Source of the DNA: Xestospongia muta
Taxonomy: Eukaryota; Porifera; Demospongiae; Haplosclerida; Petrosiidae
NCBI GenBank assembly: GCA_963693285.1
Contig: OY848919.1
Coordinates: forward strand, 2,237,827 to 2,301,826
Length of the DNA stretch: 64,000 nucleotides
Direction: 5' to 3'
Shown in pieces: positions 48,801-60,500 of this stretch. The notes below the pieces were generated by a model that ran no database searches, was not told the DNA's origin, and saw nothing but the letters and a program-made list of their open reading frames with translations. The first letter of the stretch is position 1. Every line of letters begins with the position of its first letter. The position numbers and the translations under genes were made by a program.

Positions 48801-49738
48801 TTTATTATAGTCTGAGAGTTTGTTACACTGTGGAAATGTAATACCAATACAGCACCTAAGAATGAGCCAATATTTTGATGAAAAATAGTTGAAGATATTT
48901 GGACATTGGCTGAGAAGTTCTGTTGAGTATAGAGTATTGTCAAACACACAGCATTAATAACAGGAATTGAAGTGAATGTTTCTTGATGTACTAAATTATC
49001 AAGATAAGAGAGACACTTAATACTGTTGATATAGTCATAGTTTTTTACAAATCTTGCTTCCTTTATTAAAACATTCTTTTGTAAATTTTTCACATTGCTT
49101 TCATCAGTGAACAATAATAACACTCCGTTACCTAAACTCATATTAGTCTGCTGATGAAACTCAACACTTTTTACAGAGGTAACATTAACATTTCCTATAA
49201 TAGCATTTGATGGATTAATAGCTAGAATTGCAAACCCATAATTTGATGACATATTAACTTCTTTGATCATTAATATCTCCATATGGAGGAACAGTAGTAG
49301 AGAAGAATGATACTCTGTGAAATATACTGGAGATGTTGTAGAGTTGATAGATGACAGGATGCTCTCATCCAGATCTCTCAAAAAAGCACCACATCCTTGG
49401 AATGATAATTTTTGTAGAGTAAGGTTATAAAGATTTACAAAAACAAATCCACTAGTGAGATTTGAAGGTTGAGAGACTGCTGTTGAACAAATAATTTGAG
49501 CAAGTGAGTTTGTAGCACTTTTTATAGTCAGTAAGTGACTAGTATTAACAAGACAAAATGATATGTTTGTAATCTCATGAGTAATATTTGTGGACAACAC
49601 TATAACAGTGTCATTATTGAATGGACCAGAATGACATAAGACTGTCTCCAGTTCATTGCTGTAAGTTATATTGATCTCAAGAGCAATAGTTCCTTGAGTA
49701 TTGACTAACAAACAGATAAAGACCAGTAGTAGCAACAT
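45869..49738 (-). CDS. Gene I: intact beta-helix multi-TM receptor-like protein (mosaic)
   Basis: 1289 codons from MLLLLVFICLLVNTQG. Residues of about 20-330 resemble gene F (DYINSIKCL, HQETFTSIPV). From about 340 to the cysteine-rich module (HCSCNDSNC, KELGLVGDYKPIC) it is the A/B type. The tail is the C/F type (IKKIKPKLYILQMK) ending TREPLLSPT. The module before the membrane has CPPTKTGPLCSTC and CKQCSNWW. Nine to ten hydrophobic segments follow, then CRPFYKMWVNLLDLFIMWN (about 1170-1190). The 5' leader is the same as that of gene F. It is the only intact member with the A/B-type mid-ectodomain, and the codon that is TAG in B is TCG here. No lesion seen. Confidence 0.92.
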   Translation of the reverse strand: MLLLLVFICLLVNTQGTIALEINITYSNELETVLCHSGPFNNDTVIVLSTNITHEITNISFCLVNTSHLLTIKSATNSLAQIICSTAVSQPSNLTSGFVFVNLYNLTLQKLSFQGCGAFLRDLDESILSSINSTTSPVYFTEYHSSLLLFLHMEILMIKEVNMSSNYGFAILAINPSNAIIGNVNVTSVKSVEFHQQTNMSLGNGVLLLFTDESNVKNLQKNVLIKEARFVKNYDYINSIKCLSYLDNLVHQETFTSIPVINAVCLTILYTQQNFSANVQISSTIFHQNIGSFLGAVLVLHFHSVTNSQTIINNSNFTRNYIYYNYHGAALLFLMTFNQSYDDTHLHPLIVSNSNFVSHNDFHNLVFRTNTGAVSVIIHNPQPTKDFDITVTFRNVNFSENHINTTGSCLYATSYSYSYENYSPLTVVLEDVIAYQNTQTGLSTSISKAGLFTMVGIKLLHINGSNSHYYNNSGSVFEIIDSNIILDGNMLFEGNRGERGAVFKLYGSSTFHLNNGLNATFINNIAHTKGGAIYAEDEDYIYKTIKQCTFQVLSPFPNISEYNISMVFINNTAGLSGSSIFSTNLYNCYINKSHITPPSAEDYYNNIFKFTSSEITPLSLSTLSSSHCSCNDSNCLLDSNLIFVYPGQTLHISMAARDLMNNPAYTTISLTLAECKKSSPLSSWYILPHDENQVLLESYQCTLVNFTVYKRDTHSKTINDTILVVSSADNSMLLNLDIKLLDYCPLGFELYTTTGTCQCSSVIKELGLVGDYKPICQIISYSLATITRPPDSAAWAGLINISNDKDKATVFGVALTCHESCNLNQDYTIFLINDSDVLIANPNNYLVNNLPLCPPTKTGPLCSTCTTVNGIKYSVVFGSSECKQCSNWWLLTLILYSVAGPFLIYLLFALKLTLTTGTLNGIIFYAQAIGIIDIKLSSSQDIRTLLYSITHAFLSILNFNLGFPLCFYNGMTELWKAGLSLLFPLYLLTIVVVLVILSRYSLRLSNRIAHSSVQVLVTVVYLSFTSMFTAISDIVTPINIYTNDTSNPILKVWYRDGTVEYGKGAHLILMILTIVVVGPILLSYMTILVVGRPLMRVGKLREYIRPVYEAIHGPYKHNKEFFFTTRLILLLFLYTLYILFKTGDIYKGFVIGIPTVTIYMTIEAYCRPFYKMWVNLLDLFIMWNCIIVICTSWYFFKINSTNQVSIILTTTTTTVFLTLVTVIIFHFLGVTGTIKKIKPKLYILQMKLMFLFYSKTHHNPRSPELKTKNLEGSFFDTYDETREPLLSPT

Positions 49739-49825
49739 TAGCTCAGATAACCACTTTGTAGTTGAGATAACCTTAATACTGCTGTGGGTAAAGTTTGTCT
49801 GTGAAATGTGCTTACAATGTTTTGG

Positions 49826-49835
49826 CTTTTTTATA
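49826..49835 (-). promoter_or_regulatory. TATA-like box of gene I
   Basis: The minus strand reads TATAAAAAAG, 97 bp before the ATG. Unlike the others, the TATGTATACA element further upstream is deleted here (the junction is near 49913). Confidence 0.5.
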
Positions 49836-49959
49836 ATTTGTACAGCTACTTTGAAACTGAATCTACTACATAATTAGTCACAACTTATCTATTCAATCAT
49901 ATTTTCAAATAGCATAAAAGTTTTGTATATTTTATTAAGTACAACAAAGCATGTGATTT

Positions 49960-50670
49960 TAGTTATATAGTTTTGTTTGGTATATTTTACAATAGTTTAA
50001 GTTTCAAAATAACTGTTTATGTAATAACAAAGCCTATATGTTATAATATCACACAGCATTGAACTCATGACTGTCTTATATCATTATAGTTGATTGTATA
50101 TTGACACTATTAAGGTTTAAGGAATCCTACAAATTCATTTGTTCATGTACAATGTCCTACATCTGTCTTTCAATCTTCACATCCTACAAGTGGATTTGGT
50201 TAATGAAAATCTTAATAATCATATCCTATAAAGATTTTTTTTCTTTGTGATTTTGAATTCAGTGGTCTAACTGTTATATGATGTAATGTGATGTGCATAT
50301 ACTTAATTTTATCTATCATATTATTGACTGACATAGGTAAATACTTGTCATGATAGGATCACTATGATAATATCATCAAAATGATGTTGTATAGTTGATA
50401 CACATACTCTATTATGTAGGTTACAGTGATATATAGTTTCAGTTGAAACATCCTGAAAACTTAACAAAATTTGACTTATTGTGTCTGTGATGTTTAGAAA
50501 CCTTGTCTTAATCTATAACTGAGCCATAAAGAAGGAATTTTCATAAAAAGAAATACTATGAAGATTTTCATCAGTTTTGAGTGTGAGATATTCATTGTTT
50601 TCTGCTGATACATTTCAATGGGTTTGAATTCAATGACTTAACCAGTACAAGATGTACTGTGATATGTATA
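49960..50670. repeat. Spacer module upstream of gene I
   Basis: Same module as at 30470, with about 200 bp missing between GAAAACTTAA and AAAATTTGAC near 50460. Confidence 0.6.
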
Positions 50671-51732
50671 TCCTGAAAAGGGTCAAAAATTGTTTTCAAT
50701 TGTTTAAATCAGAACAGCTATTTTGAAACTGAAAGTAAAGTGGTTCTTTGTCAACAATCAAGCTAAAATCCCTTTAAATAGTATATTATGTTTTCATTGT
50801 CATTTACTACTCAAACAGTACTATAGTATATGTATAAGTACTGAAGTCTTATAGGAAAAAATCTTTGCACTCCAATGCTTGTTTAAATTTGATGGGAATA
50901 TGATGTGGGTTGAAGCTTAGGGAGGTGTGTTTGTATGAGGTTGAAGCCTCCAATAGTATGGAGGTGTGTCTGTATGTGTAATTAGTGGGTTGAAGCTTAG
51001 GGAGGTGTGTTTGTATGAGTTGAAGCCTCCAATAGTATAGAAGTGCATCTGTATGTGTAATTAGTAAGCTGAAATTTTATTAAATAGTTTGTTATGTATA
51101 CAATGTCATTAAGTAATCTCAATGGAAGTGCATCTGTATGTGTAATTAGTAAACTGAAATTTTATTAAATAGTTTGTTATGTATACAATGTCATTAAGTA
51201 ATCTCAATGGATTCTAAGAGATGGTATACTCAAAGGAATATTATTCTATACTATGAATACTATAAATGTAGTATGTTATGTATACAATGTATTCTAAGAA
51301 GTGATGTACTCATATTCTATATTGTAAATAGACAAACAAAAAACATTCAAATTAAGTTTTATGTTATGACATGGAAAGAATAAATCTGTCACAGATAGTG
51401 GACATGTGTACAAACTTATCTCAGAAGGGTATATTATAGTGGACATCATTATGTATAAAAAATGTTGATACATTAACTTCATACATAAAAGACTTACTCA
51501 ATATCATATTATCATTATAGAAGGTATTATATTTAATATAATATACACTTCATATTTCTATTAATTATAATAGACATATAACTAATCAACTGATACATAA
51601 CTGATAACACTATACAGAGAATGTTACTGTTGATATGGTCTATACCTTTAAAATAACAGTGTGTATGTAATACAGTAGTTGTATGAAATAATACAAATGG
51701 ACACATTGTTAATGAAGTTAGATATTAAATGG

Positions 51733-51935
51733 GATATGCTTCGTATTGGACTGAGAGGTGGTTCTCTGGTATGTTTGTAATCTCATTAATAATATTAGTG
51801 GACAGTGCTATAATTGTGTTATTAATCAATATACTGTCTCCAGTTTATTGCTGTGAGCCATCATTGTCTGGATTTCATCAATGTCTCAAATAATGACTGA
51901 GAAAGACCAATTCTAGTAGCAACATAGACACCTTG
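51733..51935 (-). pseudogene. C-terminus/N-terminus fused relic
   Basis: Duplicate of 32458-32640, differing at only a few bases. Confidence 0.6.
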
Positions 51936-52689
51936 TACTTGGCCACAGATATCGCTTTTATACTGCTTTATAGAATAGCTATTTTTAAAGTGAACTATTA
52001 ATTTCAAATTCACTATTTATTTTACTTCATCCTTTATTAATGACCTATATGCAGCAATAAGTTAACATTGGCATGATAATAGCATCATTGAATGAGAGAG
52101 TTTTACAAGTATGGCTATAGTCTATGACACATATACTGTGAAATATATACTGAGACAATTGTACCACAACTAATGTTATGAAAGTATTGATTTGTTCTTT
52201 CCATGGTTCAAGTTCTTCATCTGACAAGGTCTCAGGAATTATTAAATTTGATGTAAAAAGTTTTTATATCAAATTAAATAATTCAGACATATTGTTTAGT
52301 GTTTACTAAATAGAGGTAGACTATTCACTATATGTTTCATCAACCAGTGCAGCTACCTTTGTCAGTTATCATGTTTTTGCAGCACAAACAAGAATTATTC
52401 CCTTAGTGACATCACATATTATGGGACTATATTACTGGACATGTGTAATAACAATTTCTATATTAACAAAACATACCACTTGTTTATGTAATGTTTTGTT
52501 TGAGATCTTTTTAACTTTGAGTTCCAAAATTACTAAATAACAAAGTCTAACTGAACAGATTAGTGATATTCACAACAACATCTTAAACAACAATGTGGTA
52601 GGTTATGTGAGGTATCAGAGTTATTATATTATATACATACTACTGAGGTGATGTGTTAAATCATTGAGAGATGAAACAACTACAATGAA

Positions 52690-52990
52690 ACAAAGAATGT
52701 TATATTTATGAGGGTCATATGATTGCATCATCGGTAAATGGTAACTAGGTTTAATATACTCCCTGCTTTCATCAGTGGTTGAATAGCAACAAGGATGGTC
52801 ATATAAGATAGTACGACAGGACCAACCACTACTATAGTTAGTATCATTAATATCAAATGATCACTTTTAATTTCATACTCAACCGTACCATCTTTATACC
52901 AATCATTAAGTATTGGGTTACTAGTATCATAATCATAGGTATATATATTAATTGATGTAACTATAATAAACATACCTGTGAAAGAGTATA
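52690..52990 (-). pseudogene. Membrane-domain relic, duplicate
   Basis: Counterpart of 33400-33705 with the same DY insertion, so the relic was already broken before the duplication. Confidence 0.8.
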
Positions 52991-53896
52991 TTAATTTAAT
53001 CTTAATTGGTGTATATACATCAGCTATTACTGTTGATACTGCATATCAGTTTCCATGTCTCTCTTCAGCTGGAATCAATCATGAGCCGACAAGAGAAGAT
53101 GGTACCTTGGTTAGTGTACATGAAGTGAAAATGGAGGCCCTTTTGAGAGTACCAGTTTGTCTGTAAAATCTGTTTTTGTATCAGTATCTGAGCTTTGTTA
53201 TAGTTAGAACAACTATTTTGAAAGTGAAAGCACAATAAATACTCCCAACTTATTATAATCCCAATAACAGTATAGTATGAAGTTTATATATCCATAGTAA
53301 TATATAATATATATGTTATATATATATACATATTAATATATATAATATATAGGTTATGTATTCATATTAATATAATATATATGTTATATGTATTCATATG
53401 TTATGATATACAAATTATGTAATGTTAATTTCACTATAATTAATGAGACTATAATACAAACTATATTATCTTAAGATAGTATTATAAATATATTTACTTT
53501 ATTAACTATATACAATAACATGTGTGTGTATGTTTAGTGTGTTGTTTTAAATAATTTTGTTTTGAGTATTTTATAGTATTTTTGGTTTTATAATAATTAA
53601 TATTAAATAATAACAAAGCCTGCTATATTGATTATATAAACTATTCTTATCAAAATTGCATATAGTAATTGGATTTAGGAATAAGTCAATATGTCTTTCC
53701 CTCAATAGCTAGTTTCACTTGCAATTAGAAATGCTATTTGATTTTACTAATAGAACAAACTTGTTTTCTAGAAACACTTTGCTTTGAATTAAGTTATACA
53801 AAGTGATATTGTTTAAGTATTAAAAACAAAACAAACACAAATTAAATTTTAATATTAAATCTCTAAATTTAATACACACAGTCAGTATGTACTGTC
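52991..53896. other. Shortened junction element and AT-rich spacer
   Basis: Counterpart of 33706-34760, but about 140 bp are missing at 53059 (CCATGTC joined directly to TCTCTTCAGC). No gene. Confidence 0.6.
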
Positions 53897-53980
53897 TCAT
53901 GTTGGACTAAGGAGTGGTTCTCTGGATTCATTATATGTATCAAAGAAGGAACCGTCAAGATCACGAGTTTTCAACCTGGG
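53897..53980 (-). pseudogene. C-terminal tail relic of E type, duplicate
   Basis: Counterpart of 34761-34843. Reads GSFFDTYNESREPLLSPT before the stop. Confidence 0.75.
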
Positions 53981-54019
53981 AAATTCTGCATAGATTTTGA
54001 TCAGTTTTGAGTAAGAGAT

Positions 54020-54846
54020 ATTCATTGTTTGCAGCTGATACATTTCAATGAACAATCTGGACCATCCTTACACAGCTATTGATACTATATACCTGATGAA
54101 GTACAACTACAATATGTTTACATAACGAATAATTTAGCTTTGCGAAAATAGTTTTTGTTTGAGATACTTTATAATAGTTTCAGTTTCAAAATAACTGTTT
54201 ATATAATAAAATCTATATGTTATTATAACACACAATATTGAACTGATGACTGTCTTATATCATCATAGTTGATCGTATAATGACATTGTAAAGGTATAAC
54301 ATTATAAACATGCCATTTAGAATGCTATAACCTTACCTAGTAACATACAATGTCCTAAATCTGTCTTACAATCTTCATATCCTACTAGTGGATTTCTTTT
54401 TAAACATTTTTATAAACATATCCTATAAAGGTTTCGTTTTCTTTCTGAATTTGAATTCAATGACCTAACCATGATGTATTTTGACATGGTTTAATTATCT
54501 ATCACATTATTGACTGCCATAGGTACATATAATACATGATCATTATGATAATCTCATCAAAGTGATGATGAATAGTTGATGCACTACTATATATGTAAGT
54601 CACATTGTTAATATGTTCAGTAACTGATGATTGGAATTAATATACTAGAAACTTATAGTGATTATTTAATGAACAGTCCAATATGTGAAATTAATACAGT
54701 TAGGATCTAAGGTTTAGAGTTTAGGATCTTGAGCATATAGCAATTTATCATTGGAAGTGTGTACTTCCTGTGCTGTATGATTAACCACTTCCTACTAGAA
54801 ATACCTGTTAATATGAGTTATATGTGTATTATATGTAATACAATGT
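54020..54846. repeat. Spacer module and second spacer type
   Basis: Counterpart of 34890-35710, no gene. Confidence 0.6.
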
Positions 54847-55114
54847 GTCATATTGTGATTATAATAAAGTATCCACTTCCTGTGTTGTTGTAAGTCATTC
54901 CCTAATATGTCATATTGTGATTATAATGAAGTATCCACTTCCTGTGTTGTTGTAAGTCATTTCCTAATATGTCATATTGTGATTATAATAAAGTATCCAC
55001 TTCCTGTGTTGTTGTAAGTCATTTCCTAATATGTCATATTGTGATTATAATAAAGTATCCACTTCCTGTGTTGTTGTAAGTCATTTCCTAATATGTCATA
55101 TTGTGATTATAATG
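54847..55114. repeat. 62-bp tandem repeat, four units plus a partial
   Basis: Units start with GTCATATTGTGATTATAATA at 54847, 54909, 54971 and 55033, with a partial unit from 55095. The later units are almost identical. The duplicate locus at 35711 has one unit plus the partial, so this array expanded after the duplication. Confidence 0.92.
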
Positions 55115-55429
55115 TTGTTAAATAAGTTACTTTTATTGCTAAAAACAACCTCAAACTGAAGTGTTAAATAGATCACTAAGAAGACACATTACCTTATACT
55201 AGAAATGTCTATTTATTTTCCAACTGAAGTTGTATGACACAGCATACTACATATTATATATACCAATGGACTAACTTGTGGTCTGTTAGCTCATTGAGAG
55301 ACGATCAAAACAAATACAATGTGACAAAGAATGTTATATTTATGAGGGTGATTGGTATAATTACATCAAGTGGTCAATTCACTCAATATGCTAGTAATGT
55401 AAAACACATCACAATGTGACAAAGAATGT

Positions 55430-55860
55430 TATATTTTATGTTAGGGATCATATGATTGCATCATCAGTGAAAGGTGACTATCTGAATAGGTTGAACATAC
55501 TCTTTACTTTCATTAGATTAGTGGTCAACCTGCAACAAGGATGGTCATATAAGATAGTAGGACACAGGAACAACCACTACTATAATTAGTATTATTAATA
55601 TCAACCAACCACCTTTTCCATACTCAACTGTACCACTCTGTATCACACTTTAAGTATTGGGCCACTAGTATCATTGGTATACATATTAATTGGTGTTACT
55701 GTAGTATATATATATAGTATATAGTTTAACATTGCAGTAAACATGAGAAAGAGGCCTGAGTGCTTGGGTAGAATAATGTTTGTAATATTCATATTTAAAC
55801 ATATTTGTGAAGAGAGGTGTAAAACGGCAACCAGTAGTACATGAACTGAGTATAGCAAGA
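55430..55860 (-). pseudogene. Membrane-domain relic with a short TA run, duplicate
   Basis: Counterpart of 36100-36560. The TA run is six repeats (55705-55716), and further small deletions are present (ACCACTCTGTATC for ACCATCTCTGTACC). Confidence 0.75.
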
Positions 55861-55969
55861 CAGAACTAAGAATGAAAAGTTATATATCAGTTATCATGTC
55901 AATAATATGGGAGAGACCTATTGATCATTATCTTTTTTATTAAGAGCAACAAAAGCATGTAATTTTAGT

Positions 55970-57579
55970 TACATAGTTCTGTTTGATATATTTTACAATA
56001 GTTTCAGTTTCAAAATAACTGTTTATAATAACAAAACGCATATGTTATAATAACACACATCATTGAACTGGTGACTGACTTATATTATTATAGTTGAATG
56101 TATTATGACACTACTAAAGTTTTGTCCACAGAACATTACAAACATACCATTTAGAATCCTACAAACTCATTTGTTCATGTGTAATGTCCTACATTTGTCT
56201 TTCAATCTTCATATCCTACTAGTGGATTTAGCTTTAAAATCTTTATAATCATATCCTATGGAGATTTTGTTTTCTTTATGAGTTTGAATTCAGTGACCTA
56301 ACCAATGTATGATGTACTGTGACATGTATATACTTAATTATCTATCATATTAACTGCCACAGGTACATCTACTACTTGTCATGACACAATCATTATGATG
56401 ATGTATAGTTAATAAACATACTATACATCTAGGTCACAGTGTTATATACTTTTAGTGTCAGTATAAATATCCTGTAAATATATCTTCGCTTTCATTACTT
56501 GAACAGTTCCAAGTCATCTTATTTGATAAAGAGTTACAATGATGTATGAATCTTAAAGAGACAATATATTACAGTAATTTCAATAACAAACTAAATTGTA
56601 ATTATTAATGTGATAGACAAAGAAGAGACAGAGGGAGAAGAAAGATAAGAAATCCAACATTAGACCAATTGTGTCTGTGATGTTTAGAAACTTTGTTTTA
56701 ATCTGTAATTGAGTCATAAAGAAGGGATTATAATAAAAGGAAATATCGCAAAGATAGGGAGCATATTTGAGTGAGATGTTCATTGTTTTGCCAATACATT
56801 TCAATGGACAATCCAGGCTGTTCCCACACAGGCACTGTTACCACATGTCTAATTAAGTACAACAACAATATGCTTACGTAACAAATAGTTTAGTATGTGC
56901 AAATTATTATTGTTTGAGATATTTTACAATAGTTTCAGTTTCAAAATAACTGTTTATAAAATATATTATAACACACAGTACTAAACTGGTAACGAACTGC
57001 CTTATATCATTATAGGTGATTGTATATTGACATTATTAACATTTTGTCCACATAACATTACAAACATGCTATTTGAAATGTTACAAACTCACTCATGTAG
57101 AATGTCCTATACTTGTCTTTCAAACTTTTAATCATGTTGCTGGTGGATTTGGTTTTAGAATTCTTATAATCATATCACATGTAGGTTTTACTTCTTTTTT
57201 GTTTGAATTTAGTGACTTAACCAGTGTATGATATACTGTGACATGTATATAGTTAATCATTATTATCTATAATATTATTGGCTGTCACAAGTTGTGTTTA
57301 ATACTTGTAATGACATGGTCAATATGACAAAACTAAAAGATTGGATACTTCTTTAGTATTAACTTGTAGTTATTGTTATTTGCATTGCTTGAATGGCTTC
57401 CACTCATCTTGTTTGCAAAAGCATTACAATGACATATGACAAATAAAGTTTTAAAGATTCTTAAAAATGAGCAAACACACAATATTCAAAAACAAATTAG
57501 TTGTAAACTATTAAATGTTATAAGTACACATTGTATCACACTGTATGGTGTTAATGTTAATGCATATAATTAGTATATT
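55970..57579. repeat. Spacer modules and 3' flank of gene J
   Basis: Counterpart of 36640-38298. The small minus-strand frame recurs at 56580-56804. Confidence 0.6.
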
Positions 57580-60500
57580 TTATGTTGGACTGAGAAGTGG
57601 TTCTCTGGATTCATCACAAGTCTCAAAGAACAACCCTTCCAAATCACAAGTATTTGATTGTGAAGGTCGTGAAGAATGATGTATTTTATCAAAATATAAA
57701 TGAAATTTACAAATGAATTTAACACGAAGAATGTTCAATTTTTGTTTTAGCTGGTCAAGTTTTCCTGTGACCCAAAGAAAATGAAAAATGATAACAATGA
57801 TCAATGCCAAGAAAACAATAATTGTTGCTAGAGCTAAAATGTTTGACATTTGACTGAACAAACTAAAAAAATGCCATGATATACCAAAAACTATGACACA
57901 ATTCCACATAATAAAAAGATCAAAAACATTGAGCCACATCTTACGAAAAGGCCTGCAAGATACTTCAATTGTCACATAGAAGGCAATAACAGGGATAGCT
58001 ATTACATCACTTTTATGTATGTCACCAGCTTTGTACAGAATATCTATAGTGTAGAGAAACACAAGTAAAAGTAGGCGAGTTGTGAAAAAAAATTCTTTGT
58101 TGTGTTTATAGGGACCATGGATAGCTTCATAAACAGGTCGAATATACTCTCTCAATATATCAATTCTCATAAGTGGTCGACCAGCAACAAGAATAGTCAT
58201 ATAAGATAGTAGAACAGGACCAACCACTAGTAAAATTAAGATCATTAATATCAAATGACCACCTTTTCCATACTCAACTGTACCATCTCTGTGCCAAACT
58301 TTAAGTATTGGGTTACTAGTATCATTGGTATATATATTAATTGGTGTAACTATATTTGATATTGAAGTAAACATACTTATAAATGAAAGGTGAACTACAG
58401 TTACAAGTACTTGAACTGAGGAGTCACTAATTCTGTTAGAAAGTCTTAGAGAACAACGACTGAGGATAATGAGGAGAACAACTATTGTCAGTAAATAAAG
58501 TGGAAATAGTAAACCAAGACCAGCTTTCCATAACTCTGTCATACCATTATAAAAACAAAACGGAAAAGCAAGATTTAAACTTAACATGGAGAGAAAAACA
58601 TGAGCTGATAAATACATTAAAGAAATTGCCTCATGTGATGATAAAAACTTGGTATTTACAATGCCAATAGTTTGAGCATAAAATATAATTCCATTGAGTG
58701 TACCAGTTGTTAATGTTAGTTTGAGAGCAAATAACAGATAAATGAGGAGAGGACCAGCTACTGCATAAAGGATTAGTGTTAACAACCACCAATTACTACA
58801 TTGTTTACATTGTGAAGAACCAAATACCACACTATACTTGATACCATTAACAGTAGTACAAGTAGAACATAAAGGTCCTGTTTTAGTTGGTGGACAAAGT
58901 GGAAGATGATTTACAAAGTAATTATTGGGATCAGCTATTAAAATATCAGAACCATTTATCAAGAACATAGTATAATCTTGAATGATGTTACAGAATTCAT
59001 AACAAGTTTGTGCCACACCAAATACTGTAGTTTGATTAGTACCATTTGTAATATTCATTAGTCCAGCCCATGCAACAGAGTTGGGTCTGGTAATTGTAGG
59101 AAGTGGATATTGTAAATATGAATTGTCTGAGACAACTAGACAAGTAGGTTGATAATCTCCAGCAATATCAAGTTTATCAATAACTGGTGAACATTGACAT
59201 GTACTTGTGTCTGTATTCAGTTCAAAACCTAATGGACAATCTAGTAAGTTAAGCCTTATCTTTAATAATGATGAGTCATCAGGAGATGATATGACTAGGA
59301 CAGCATCATTAATCCTCTTTGAATTACTATTCTTTTTATAAAGAGTGAAGTTAACTAAAGTACACTGCTGAGATTCCAGAAGGACTTGATTCTCATCATG
59401 AGGTGAGATATACCATGATGAAAATGGTGATAATGATATAGTTCCAGAATTATTGTTTGTCCTAGCCAATGCAAGAGACACTGTAGTGTACACATTATTA
59501 CCTACTACATCTTTAGCTACCATAGGTATATGTAATGTTTGTCCAGGATATACTGATATGATGTTGGGAAACACTACTTCATTGTTACTATTATAAATAC
59601 ATTTGGTTAGATTTTTGGAACATATGCAACGACTACTAGATAAAGTGGAGATACTTAAAGGATTAGGTTTTAAAGAATTGAAATGAAAAATGTTATCATA
59701 ATAGTCTTTTTCATTTTGATGATCAGTGTAGTATAATTTGTTCATATAGCAATTGTACAAGTTAGTACTGAATATGGAGCTACCAGAGAGACCAGCTGTG
59801 TTATTGATGAATGTCATACTGATATTTAATACTGATGCGTTTTGAAAGGGGTAAAACATTTGAAATGTACAATGCTTTATAGTCTTATAAATATCATCTT
59901 GTGCATAAATAGCTCCTCCCTTTGTATGAGCATTGTTATTGATAAAGGTAGCCCTGAGTCCATTGTTTAAGCGAAATGAACTACTGCCATATAACTTGAA
60001 TACTGCTCCTCTCTCTCCTCTATTTCCTTCAAACAACATTTTACCATCCAATATAATGTTAGTGTCAATTACTTCAAAGACTGACCCTGAATTGTCATAA
60101 TAATGACTGTTAGATCCAGTTATATGAAGAGCTTTAATATTATCCATTGTAAACATACCAGCTTTTGAAATGGATGTTGATGAACCATCTTGTGTATTGC
60201 TGTATGCAATTATATCTTCTAGAACTATTATCAAAGGCTTCAATCCACTATCGTTATTGGAATATGTGTTAGCATACAGACATGCTCCTGTAGTTTCAAT
60301 AACATTTCCACTAAAGATAACATTAGTAAATGTTACAGTGACATTGAAGTCTTTTTTTTGTGGTGGATTATGTATAACAACAGAGACTGCTCCAGCATTT
60401 GCTTTGTAAGCAATAACAGCCTTTGCAATTTTGTATTTAAAAACACTGTTAAATACAATAAGTGGGTATATATTTGATAGGTGAGTGTCATAATTTTTGT

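Noticed and set aside
54847..55094. Regularly spaced repeats as a CRISPR array
   Set aside because: Whole 62-bp units are near-identical with no unique spacers, and the genome is eukaryotic.
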